Shown here: one piece after another, positions 1-6,125 of the stretch
Layout of the letters: every line of letters starts with the position of its first letter
Numbering within the stretch: position 1 is the first letter of the stretch
From: Candidatus Bathyarchaeota archaeon
GTDB taxonomy: Archaea; Thermoproteota; Bathyarchaeia; Bathyarchaeales; Bathyarchaeaceae
NCBI GenBank assembly: GCA_003662715.1
Contig: QMYO01000017.1
Span: 1-12,563, forward strand
DNA: 12,563 nt
Direction of reading: 5' to 3'
Made by a program: the position numbers and the translations under genes
The notes under the pieces: model-generated
Told to the model about the DNA's origin: nothing
The model's input: only the letters and a program-made list of their open reading frames with translations
Databases searched by the model: none

Positions 1-576
<576 letters not shown>

Positions 577-1236
577 CTAATCAATAACTTTTAGCGTCGC
601 GAGAGTCGCTGCTATTGCCCCAAACTCCGCTGTTAACTTATCCTCCGCACTGCCTATTATGATTACATCATTTTCTTGAGGCTTAAGCTTAGAAATCAAC
701 GCATCACGTATCGCAGGAACTTGGCTCAAAACATCCTCAGTTACCCCTACCGGCGTTAACTTACCACGACTAAAAATTAAAGTTGTAGCACCCAAAGCCC
801 CAACTTTAATTGCAGCATCACGCTGTTCTAAACCATATTTCACAGCACCCACCGCATTTTTGACCAAAATCGCTACGTTAAACGGACCAACTGTTAAGGG
901 ACTTCTGGAAATCTTAATTTTATCACCCATCCGAGATTTCAGATTAGAAAAAAGCTTTTTACCCTTATCAGTTAAGACTATGCCATTCCTCGAAACCTCA
1001 ATTAACCCTTCAAGCTGAAGATGTTTAACCAAAGTCCGAGTTGTCCCTTCACCTAGCCCTAACGTCCTTGAAAGCCTCACACGCCCTATAGGACCCTCAG
1101 CATCTATCATACTCAAAGCTTTAGTTACATGAGCCTCTATAAAATAGGGAGCACGACCAGGCGCCAATTTACCTGCAATCTTCCCAATTATCTCTATAGA
1201 CTCCAACTTCATCTCACTAGTGTTTTCTAATCTCAT
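577..1236 (-). CDS. DUF4443-type winged-helix transcriptional regulator
   Basis: This 219-residue protein has an N-terminal winged helix-turn-helix at about residues 33-100. The recognition-helix region is L-G-E-G-T-T-R-T-L-V-K-H-L (61-73), followed by the wing G-L-I-E-V-S-R-N-G-I-V-L-T (77-89). The C-terminal domain, residues 110-219, contains G-L-E-Q-R-D-A-A-I-K-V-G-A and matches my memory of archaeal DUF4443. It probably binds an effector or mediates dimerisation. The gene diverges from the ECF S-component gene, with 58 bp between starts. That gap holds a 17-bp near-palindrome repeated at two more promoters in this window, so I infer that this protein binds those sites and controls itself and the neighbouring uptake genes. 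The ATG at 1234-1236 has no SD. A TATA-like element about 22 bp upstream would allow a leaderless transcript. The alternative start is Met9. Confidence 0.8.
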   Translation of the reverse strand: MRLENTSEMKLESIEIIGKIAGKLAPGRAPYFIEAHVTKALSMIDAEGPIGRVRLSRTLGLGEGTTRTLVKHLQLEGLIEVSRNGIVLTDKGKKLFSNLKSRMGDKIKISRSPLTVGPFNVAILVKNAVGAVKYGLEQRDAAIKVGALGATTLIFSRGKLTPVGVTEDVLSQVPAIRDALISKLKPQENDVIIIGSAEDKLTAEFGAIAATLATLKVID

Positions 1237-1254
1237 TATTCATAAGCATAACTG

Positions 1255-1262
1255 TTAAATAT
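1255..1262 (+). promoter_or_regulatory. TATA-like element of the ECF S-component promoter
   Basis: TTAAATAT lies directly against the 17-bp operator and 33-40 bp before the ATG at 1295. Archaeal TATA boxes sit about 26 bp before the transcription start, which would put the start near 1284 and leave a leader of about 10 bases. The element is nearly symmetrical. Read on the other strand it could also serve the DUF4443 gene as a leaderless promoter. Confidence 0.45.
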
Positions 1263-1263
1263 T

Positions 1264-1280
1264 GGTTGGATTATCTAACC
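1264..1280. promoter_or_regulatory. Shared operator, copy 1 (GGTTGGATTATCTAACC)
   Basis: This 17-bp near-palindrome has the form GGTTRGAT-W-ATCYAACC, with T and A flanks extending it to 19 bp. Its reverse complement is identical, base for base, to the copies at 2311-2327 and 5539-5555. It sits between a TATA-like element and the expected transcription start of the ECF S-component gene, a position typical of archaeal repressor sites. It also lies within the divergent region upstream of the DUF4443 regulator gene. Confidence 0.75.
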
Positions 1281-1294
1281 ATTAACGTGGTTCC

Positions 1295-1813
1295 ATGAAC
1301 ACCCGCCAACTAGCATTACTAAGCGTATTAACCGCCCTATGCATAAGCATACAACTAACCCCCAGACCCCCCAATATCGAATTCACCTCCATCATTTCCT
1401 TTGTTGTCGGCGTTATTTTCGGATGCAGTGCCGGCGCCTTCCTAGGCGGAATGACCATGTTCATCAATGGTTTTCTTTCACCATGGGGCTTCGCTGGCTT
1501 AAACATGCCCTTTCAAATCATAGGCATGGCAGCCATCGGCATTATAGGCGGGCTCTACGGAAAAAGCATGAGAGGAAATCACTATTCATCACGTTTAATT
1601 TCAGCCGAAGCAGCTGTTCTCGGAGCATTCCTCACTCTTATCTATGATATAGTCACAAACGCAGGATTTGCCTTATTATTCAAACTAGACCTAATCTTCG
1701 TCTTGATAATAGGAATATGGTTCAGTATAATACATGTCTTCACCAACTCTGTATTGTTCGGATTATCGTTTCTACCTTTATCAAAGATAATAAAACAACT
1801 TTATGGAGGTTAG
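1295..1813 (+). CDS. ECF transporter S component (substrate-binding membrane subunit), possibly for a corrinoid
   Basis: This 172-residue, very hydrophobic protein has about five to six predicted membrane helices. It begins with the short M-N-T-R-Q-L-A-L-L-S-V-L-T-A-L lead common in S components. The segment around residues 25-75 (P-R-P-P-N-I-E-F-T-S, then G-A-F-L-G-G-M-T-M-F-I-N-G-F and S-P-W-G-F-A-G-L) matches the ECF S-component fold as I know it. Such subunits bind a vitamin outside and hand it to a shared EcfA/EcfA'/EcfT module. That module is not encoded here, so it must be elsewhere (group II arrangement). Cobalamin or another corrinoid is suggested only by the DUF4430 gene starting 5 bases after its stop and the barrel protein beyond. 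Expression is probably controlled by the operator at 1264-1280. Folate, thiamin or other vitamin specificity cannot be excluded. Confidence 0.8.
   Translation: MNTRQLALLSVLTALCISIQLTPRPPNIEFTSIISFVVGVIFGCSAGAFLGGMTMFINGFLSPWGFAGLNMPFQIIGMAAIGIIGGLYGKSMRGNHYSSRLISAEAAVLGAFLTLIYDIVTNAGFALLFKLDLIFVLIIGIWFSIIHVFTNSVLFGLSFLPLSKIIKQLYGG
1805..1810 (+). promoter_or_regulatory. Shine-Dalgarno site fixing the TTG start of the DUF4430 gene
   Basis: GGAGGT lies inside the last codons of the ECF S-component gene and ends 8 bases before the TTG at 1819-1821. It selects that TTG over an upstream start at 1717, whose 34 extra codons lie entirely within the preceding gene and give a non-signal-like sequence. 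Confidence 0.75.
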
Positions 1814-1818
1814 ACGGC

Positions 1819-2274
1819 TTGCAATTAGGAAAAAGAACTCTTTTGATCTTTTTGCTTGGAATTGGAACAGCGCTTGTCATAACTGCTGGTTTGGCAGGGT
1901 ATAATTACATCCAATACCAGAACTACAAAGCGTTAGTAGAGCAGTATGAAGCCGTTACAATGCGTGTGAACCTCGGCATCAACTATGGTAACGGCACCAT
2001 TGTTTGGCACAACGAAACTATTGTACCCCTTGGTTATGATCTATTAAATGCGACGAAATTAGTGGCTGATGTGAATTCCACATATTGGTCAGCATACCAG
2101 GCATCGTTCGTTAACTCCATTAACGGTGTTGCTAACAATCAGACATACTATTGGATGTGGCTATACTGGGACGAAAACGAGAGTCTGTGGAAATATGGTC
2201 CAACTGGCGCTGACACCTACATACTAAAGCCAAACGAGGTAATCATGTGGCGCTATGAGATGCCAGCCTATTAA
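1819..2274 (+). CDS. Membrane-anchored DUF4430 (transcobalamin C-terminal-like) protein
   Basis: From the TTG start the protein has 151 residues. A single N-terminal membrane helix spans about residues 7-27 (T-L-L-I-F-L-L-G-I-G-T-A-L-V). The rest is one extracellular DUF4430 domain, about 46-148, with typical landmarks: I-N-Y-G-N-G-T (54-60), an N-rich S-I-N-G-V region (100-104) and the aromatic Y-Y-W-M-W-L-Y-W-D core (110-118). DUF4430 is the family name for the beta domain that forms the C-terminal half of transcobalamin and intrinsic factor, so corrinoid binding at the cell surface is the best guess. It starts 5 bases after the S-component stop and probably shares its transcript. It is paralogous to the N-terminal domain of the minus-strand protein at 4504-5505. 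Other bacterial and archaeal DUF4430 proteins may bind different ligands. Confidence 0.8.
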   Translation: MQLGKRTLLIFLLGIGTALVITAGLAGYNYIQYQNYKALVEQYEAVTMRVNLGINYGNGTIVWHNETIVPLGYDLLNATKLVADVNSTYWSAYQASFVNSINGVANNQTYYWMWLYWDENESLWKYGPTGADTYILKPNEVIMWRYEMPAY

Positions 2275-2300
2275 TAGATGCAGAAAATTTTTAAGCCTCA

Positions 2301-2308
2301 TTTAACAA
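2301..2308 (+). promoter_or_regulatory. TATA-like element of the barrel-protein promoter
   Basis: TTTAACAA sits just before the second operator copy. A start about 26 bases downstream, near 2330, would leave a leader of about 19 bases carrying the SD-like GGTGGGG at 2338-2344. The T-run at 2287-2292 may act in terminating the upstream DUF4430 transcript. The match to an archaeal TATA box is only fair. Confidence 0.35.
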
Positions 2309-2310
2309 TC

Positions 2311-2327
2311 GGTTAGATAATCCAACC
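2311..2327. promoter_or_regulatory. Shared operator, copy 2 (GGTTAGATAATCCAACC)
   Basis: This is an exact 17/17 match to copy 3 and to the reverse complement of copy 1. It lies 22 bp before the ATG of the barrel protein, just downstream of a TATA-like element, the same layout as at the other two copies. Confidence 0.75.
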
Positions 2328-2348
2328 AAGACCATATGGTGGGGCACC

Positions 2349-3422
2349 ATGCAAAAAAGATTTTTCATAACATTAACCATACTATTGCTTTTCAGCCTTA
2401 CTGCTCCAACATTAGCATACCCATTTAATGCAAGCGACCAAGTGATAACAAGAGCCCGCAACTACCTAGAGAGTATACAACAACCCGACGGCAGCATTGG
2501 AGGTTTTGGAGCTTCTGCTTGGGTTGTAATGGCGATAACTTCTCTTGGAGAGGACCCGCACAACTGGAAAAAAGATGGAGGTCCATCTATTGTTGATTAT
2601 CTTAAAGCAAATGCCAACCAACTTAATGAAGACATTGCTACAGATATTGAAAGATACATTTTAGCAATGACCGCTGCTGGAGAGAACCCAAAAAATATTG
2701 ATGGCAAAGATTATGTCGCTATCCTAGAAGGACTTTACGACGGCACGCAGATAGGTGATCCCAACCTTTTAAATGATGATTTTTGGGGCGTCATTGCATT
2801 AATCTCTGCTGGAAAACCTTTCGACTCACCCATTATTCAAAACACCGTCACTTTCATCAAAAACAATCAGAACAGCGACCATGGATGGAGCTGGGGCGTT
2901 GGCGGTAGCAGCGACATTGATGACACCGCCGCAGCAATAATGGCTTTAATCTCTGCCGGAGAATCCGCAAGCTCAACGGTTATAGTTAATGCCTTAGGTT
3001 ACATGAAATCAAAGCAAATGGATAACGGCGGATTCGAGTCTTGGGGCACCACTAATCTAGGAACAAATTCATGGGCAATCGACGCCATCGTGGCGGCAGG
3101 ACAAGACCCTACAAGTGCATATTGGACAAAAAATGGTAAAACCCCTGTTGATGATCTTTTAACGTTTCAGGTGGAAGATGGAGCTTTCAGCTTTCCAGAG
3201 CCAAATCCGAGAAAGGAATGGGCGACATCTTACGCTATACCTGCTTTACTCGGCAAACCATATCCAATTCAGAGAGACACTGTGTCTGTTGGCGGTGTTA
3301 TTGTAACCGTAAGTAAACATGAGCGCTTGATGCCATGGATCGGATTAGCATTAACAATTATAGCTGCAACAGTTACAACGGCAGTTTACGTTAAGCGTGG
3401 AAAAGAGAAGCATGACCATTGA
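2349..3422 (+). CDS. Secreted, membrane-anchored alpha-barrel protein (squalene-cyclase/transcobalamin barrel type)
   Basis: This 357-residue protein has an N-terminal signal peptide (about 1-23), an extracellular helical-repeat region (about 30-305) and a C-terminal membrane helix (about 328-347), ending in a basic tail K-R-G-K-E-K-H-D-H. The repeats carry prenyltransferase/squalene-cyclase-like turns: Q-Q-P-D-G-S-I-G-G-F (44-53), H-G-W-S-W-G (178-183), Q-M-D-N-G-G-F (223-229) and Q-V-E-D-G-A-F (274-280). The same alpha-alpha barrel forms the N-terminal half of intrinsic factor and transcobalamin. Next to two DUF4430 genes and an ECF S component, I infer a role in surface corrinoid binding. 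A D-I-D-D-T-A motif (189-194) resembles the catalytic DxDDTA of squalene-hopene cyclases, but the protein is about half their length and secreted. SD-like GGTGGGG precedes the ATG by 4 bases. The next gene follows after 56 bp. Confidence 0.82.
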   Translation: MQKRFFITLTILLLFSLTAPTLAYPFNASDQVITRARNYLESIQQPDGSIGGFGASAWVVMAITSLGEDPHNWKKDGGPSIVDYLKANANQLNEDIATDIERYILAMTAAGENPKNIDGKDYVAILEGLYDGTQIGDPNLLNDDFWGVIALISAGKPFDSPIIQNTVTFIKNNQNSDHGWSWGVGGSSDIDDTAAAIMALISAGESASSTVIVNALGYMKSKQMDNGGFESWGTTNLGTNSWAIDAIVAAGQDPTSAYWTKNGKTPVDDLLTFQVEDGAFSFPEPNPRKEWATSYAIPALLGKPYPIQRDTVSVGGVIVTVSKHERLMPWIGLALTIIAATVTTAVYVKRGKEKHDH

Positions 3423-3478
3423 TTCATTTATCTTCCATCCCCCTCTTCTTATGGCTAAAAAATTAGGAGACATCTTAC

Positions 3479-4324
3479 ATGAAAGGCGGCAAGAAACATA
3501 AAATTCGTAAAGAAAAGAAAAAGGAAAGACATATAGCATTAGCTGTTACAGTTGGCGTTCTAATCATTCTAATATCTATTTTCGGCTTCTTTATCAATTC
3601 AACGCCAACTCAATCATCAATTAATGAAACAACCAGCTTTCCTTTACAGCGCAAAGCAGCCATAGTAGACCAGTTAAGCCTTACAGTGCCCAACCAGACC
3701 TTTATAGAAACAGCTACAAGCATACTGAAACAAGCAGGATACGTAGTAGACTATTATCCAGGTGAAAAAGTTACGGTGGAATTCTACAGGATGCTTCCGA
3801 CACATGGATATAAACTAATAATTTTGAGAGTTCATTCCACAGCGACGGAAGCTCAAGGAACGGAAAGTCCTGTAACCCTTTTCACTTCTGAACGCTTCAA
3901 CTCAACAAAGTATATTTATGAACAGCTCACCAACCAGCTCTGGGGAGTCACCTATTCCAGAGAAGAAAAGGAAATCATTTACTTTGGAATAACTCCGCTC
4001 TTCGTGACACGAAGCATGAAAGACAGATTTCACGATACAATAATCATCATGATGGGATGTGAAGGCTTAGATAACCCATTAATGGCTAACGCCTTTGTAA
4101 GAAAAGGGGCAAAAGTTTTCATAAGCTGGAATGATGTTGTATTAGCATCTCATACAGATCAAGCTACCACACGCTTACTACAACATTTCCTCATAGAGAA
4201 ACGAACCCTAGAAGAGTCCATGATAGAAACATTTAAAGATGTAGGCTTTGACCCCGTCTATAAAAGTCAGTTAATTTATTATCCGCTGGAAGTAGGAGAC
4301 CAAACAATAGAAGACATCACATGA
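3479..4324 (+). CDS. Membrane-anchored caspase-like (clan CD/CHAT-like) peptidase candidate
   Basis: This 281-residue protein has a strongly basic cytoplasmic N-terminus (1-18), one membrane helix (about 19-39) and an outward-facing domain. Two strand-plus-residue patterns match the caspase-haemoglobinase fold: Y-K-L-I-I-L-R-V-H119-S and D-T-I-I-I-M-M-G-C194-E-G. These are the spots where clan CD peptidases place their catalytic His and Cys. After the Cys comes L-M-A-N-A-F-V-R-K-G-A-K-V-F-I-S-W-N, like the CHAT/clostripain segment in which the chain re-enters the sheet. Substrate and activity are unknown. It follows the barrel gene by 56 bp with GGAG at 3466-3469, so it is probably co-transcribed and under operator copy 2. 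It could process surface binding proteins or degrade carrier proteins. It could also be an inactive member of the fold. Confidence 0.65.
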   Translation: MKGGKKHKIRKEKKKERHIALAVTVGVLIILISIFGFFINSTPTQSSINETTSFPLQRKAAIVDQLSLTVPNQTFIETATSILKQAGYVVDYYPGEKVTVEFYRMLPTHGYKLIILRVHSTATEAQGTESPVTLFTSERFNSTKYIYEQLTNQLWGVTYSREEKEIIYFGITPLFVTRSMKDRFHDTIIIMMGCEGLDNPLMANAFVRKGAKVFISWNDVVLASHTDQATTRLLQHFLIEKRTLEESMIETFKDVGFDPVYKSQLIYYPLEVGDQTIEDIT

Positions 4325-4337
4325 AATTTATAAAGGC
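4325..4337 (+). promoter_or_regulatory. Orphan TATA-like element after the peptidase gene
   Basis: TTTATAAA at 4328-4335, preceded by the purine-rich TGAAA, is one of the best TATA/BRE-like matches in the window, yet no plus-strand gene follows. A transcript starting near 4356 would run antisense into the 3' end of the dockerin gene. It may be chance in AT-rich DNA. Confidence 0.25.
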
Positions 4338-4469
4338 TCAGAAATCAGAACCAGCTCATTTACATGTTGAGAGAGAGTTGCCAGAAAACTTTCAGTAGTC
4401 AGTAGAGCAGAAACATCAAGGATATAGCTACATTAAGTGTTTGTATCCAATGCGCTTTATTATAAACAT

Positions 4470-4483
4470 AAAAAAAGATAAAA
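4470..4483 (-). terminator. T-rich terminator after the dockerin gene
   Basis: On the minus strand, 20-35 bases after the stop of the dockerin gene, come TTTT and TTTTTTT runs in a CTCTTTTATC context. Archaeal RNA polymerase commonly terminates at such T-runs without a hairpin. It lies between two convergent genes. Confidence 0.4.
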
Positions 4484-4503
4484 GAGATTTTCGGTTTGAC
4501 CTG

Positions 4504-5505
4504 TTAGATAGCTCTTTTGCCGTAGTATTCTGCTTGGATGCTAAAGTCGTATCGGTCAACACTTCCGTCTTCGTTGAAGTCTGTAGTCCAATTGTAGGCA
4601 ACTTCATCTATATTGGTTCCATAAGCCGCAGCTAACAGGCTGAAGTCGTATCGGTCTACGTCTCCATCGTCATCTGCATCTCCTGGAAACAATACTTTGA
4701 TTACGTCAGTTCCATCAAATGATGTTCCATCAAAGAGTTCGCCTGTTATCGATAAAGTCACATTGCCATACTGTATGCCAAGGTCATCAAAAATCCATGA
4801 AGCCACTTCCGCTCTGTTAAACTTAACCATACGCTCTAAGACGCCATCACCATCATAGTCCACCAAATATTCGCTTGAATTAGTTACAAAATCATATTTT
4901 GGATCTAAGATTGGTTGAAAAGTTCCATTGAGCAAAATGGTAGCAGCATCTATATCTTCTGGATTATATTCTTCGGGAAGTTGAATGTAAGCCGTAATCC
5001 ACCGTCCTTGACTTTTCAAGTTCAAAATGTCAGGAGCAATATCTATGGAAACCATAGAAAGCGGCGGCAGAAGAGGCCCCACAGAGATATCTTCATAGTA
5101 CCAAGCTATGATGTCGCCATCATTCAGAACATAGAAATTTGATGCCACAGGACCACTTATCCATCTTGATTCAGTGAAATCCCAGTACCACCACATCCAA
5201 TAGTAAGGATAACTATTCCACTCTCCATTTATGGCATCAATGAATATACCCCAGCTTCCCCAATCCGTGTAGTTCACGTCTGCAACAGTCACCGTAGCAT
5301 CAAAAACGGTTACACCACCAGCTAATGTAACACCATGATACCATACCTTAGTTCCATTGCCATAGTCTATCAAAACATCAACCGTCACCGAAACAGCATC
5401 CGAAGCAGCGCTCGTTGCGATAGGCACAAAGGGAAATACCACGCTAAGTATGCTTGCGATAAGTAAGCTCAGCATTATTTTTCTCGTCGTTGTCTTTTTA
5501 TTCAT
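4504..5505 (-). CDS. Secreted DUF4430 protein with Ig-like domain and C-terminal dockerin
   Basis: From the ATG at 5503-5505 the product is 333 residues with a signal peptide (about 1-35, M-N-K-K-T-T-T-R-K then a hydrophobic core ending near T-S-A-A-S). The DUF4430 domain spans about 37-140 and repeats the landmarks of the smaller paralogue: I-D-Y-G-N-G-T (46-52) and Y-Y-W-M-W-W-Y-W-D (101-109). An Ig-like/beta domain follows (about 152-270), containing an acidic D-Y-D-G-D-G loop. The C-terminus has two dockerin-type calcium loops: D276-A-D-D-D-G-D-V-D284 and D309-F-N-E-D-G-S-V-D317, each followed by R-Y-D-F-S. No membrane anchor is present, so surface attachment would go through a cohesin partner, not seen here. 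An upstream start at 5571 or 5574 is rejected because it would translate through the operator. Regulation is probably via copy 3. Confidence 0.85.
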   Translation of the reverse strand: MNKKTTTRKIMLSLLIASILSVVFPFVPIATSAASDAVSVTVDVLIDYGNGTKVWYHGVTLAGGVTVFDATVTVADVNYTDWGSWGIFIDAINGEWNSYPYYWMWWYWDFTESRWISGPVASNFYVLNDGDIIAWYYEDISVGPLLPPLSMVSIDIAPDILNLKSQGRWITAYIQLPEEYNPEDIDAATILLNGTFQPILDPKYDFVTNSSEYLVDYDGDGVLERMVKFNRAEVASWIFDDLGIQYGNVTLSITGELFDGTSFDGTDVIKVLFPGDADDDGDVDRYDFSLLAAAYGTNIDEVAYNWTTDFNEDGSVDRYDFSIQAEYYGKRAI

Positions 5506-5538
5506 TTGTTCATTCTTCCTTTTTACTTGAATAAAGTT

Positions 5539-5555
5539 GGTTAGATAATCCAACC
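5539..5555. promoter_or_regulatory. Shared operator, copy 3 (GGTTAGATAATCCAACC)
   Basis: This copy is identical over 17 bp to copy 2 and to the reverse complement of copy 1, and it has the same T/A flanks as copy 1. It lies 34 bp upstream of the dockerin gene's ATG and directly downstream, on the minus strand, of its TATA box. Confidence 0.75.
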
Positions 5556-5568
5556 ATATAAACCTTTC
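5556..5568 (-). promoter_or_regulatory. BRE/TATA element of the dockerin-gene promoter
   Basis: On the minus strand GAAAGG is followed by TTTATAT (5556-5562), a good archaeal BRE plus TATA pair. The transcription start would fall near 5535, giving a leader of about 30 bases with an AGGAAG SD-like site. The operator occupies the space between the TATA box and the start. Confidence 0.55.
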
Positions 5569-5657
5569 CATCAAAGTGTTAAAGCATACTCACATACTAA
5601 AAGACTGATTCTCCGAGCTGTGTCTTTCATTTGGTTGTAAAAAGAAGAATGAGTAAT

Positions 5658-5680
5658 AAAAAAAACTCTGTCTCCCAGAG
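5658..5680 (-). terminator. Hairpin plus T-run terminator downstream of the cupin gene
   Basis: Read on the minus strand, CTCTG-GGAGA-CAGAG forms a 5-bp stem with a 5-base loop, followed at once by eight T residues. It lies about 65-85 bases after the cupin stop codon and would end the topoisomerase VI-cupin transcript. In archaea the T-run may matter more than the short stem. Confidence 0.5.
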
Positions 5681-5744
5681 AAAAACTGCTTGAAAACGCC
5701 GCTAGCCTTAACATAAAAGAATTGTAGGAGCTATCTATAGAAAC

Positions 5745-6125
5745 TTAAATAATGATTTTCCGTAGCTTTTCAATGAAATCTTCCCGCACCGGATAGAAAA
5801 TATCAAGCATAATAAACGGTTCATCTCCAATGCATGTATCGCTATGTGGCACGTTTGATGGAATACAGTAGAAATCACCTTTCTTGACAACACGTTCTTG
5901 ATCGCCGATTTTTAGAACTGCTTTACCACTGTAGACCATGCCGACTTGTTCGTGAGGATGAGAATGCATAGGCACACGGTGCCCAGGTAAAGTAACATTG
6001 AGAACCATCATCATTTTCTCTCCGCGCAAGCCAGTCAAAATAATTGTTTCTAAACCTTCCATCTGTTTTATCTTAGGAGCTTTTTTTAAGCTGATAAAAT
6101 ATGGAGTTTTCTCCAAAACTTTCAC
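5745..6125 (-). CDS. Small single-domain cupin protein
   Basis: This 126-residue protein is one conserved beta-barrel cupin. Motif 1 is G48-x5-H54-x-H56-x3-Q60-x6-G67, with Gln in place of the usual Glu. Motif 2 is G83-x5-P89-x-N91-x2-H94. The probable metal ligands are therefore H54, H56, Q60 and H94. Such small cupins include isomerases, dioxygenases and sugar- or ligand-binding proteins, and the sequence does not say which. The start is the GTG at 6123-6125, which overlaps the TGA of the upstream membrane-protein gene as GTGA, suggesting translational coupling. It is the last gene of the topoisomerase VI run, with a hairpin-T-run terminator after it. I see no signal peptide, so it is probably cytoplasmic. 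Confidence 0.85.
   Translation of the reverse strand: MKVLEKTPYFISLKKAPKIKQMEGLETIILTGLRGEKMMMVLNVTLPGHRVPMHSHPHEQVGMVYSGKAVLKIGDQERVVKKGDFYCIPSNVPHSDTCIGDEPFIMLDIFYPVREDFIEKLRKIII

Noticed and set aside
1237..1294. A cobalamin riboswitch upstream of the S component
   Set aside because: The leader is only tens of bases long and I see no B12-box. A protein-bound operator explains the region better.
1717..1818. N-terminal extension of the DUF4430 protein by 34 codons
   Set aside because: It lies wholly inside the S-component gene in another frame and would hide the membrane anchor. A strong GGAGGT sits at the right distance before the TTG at 1819.
2349..3422. Squalene-hopene or terpene cyclase as the function of the barrel protein
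   Set aside because: The protein is about half the length needed, is secreted with a membrane tether, and sits with DUF4430 and ECF genes rather than isoprenoid genes.
5506..5574. N-terminal extension of the DUF4430-dockerin protein
   Set aside because: It would translate through the operator and put 23 residues before a clear signal peptide. The promoter layout places transcription start near 5535.
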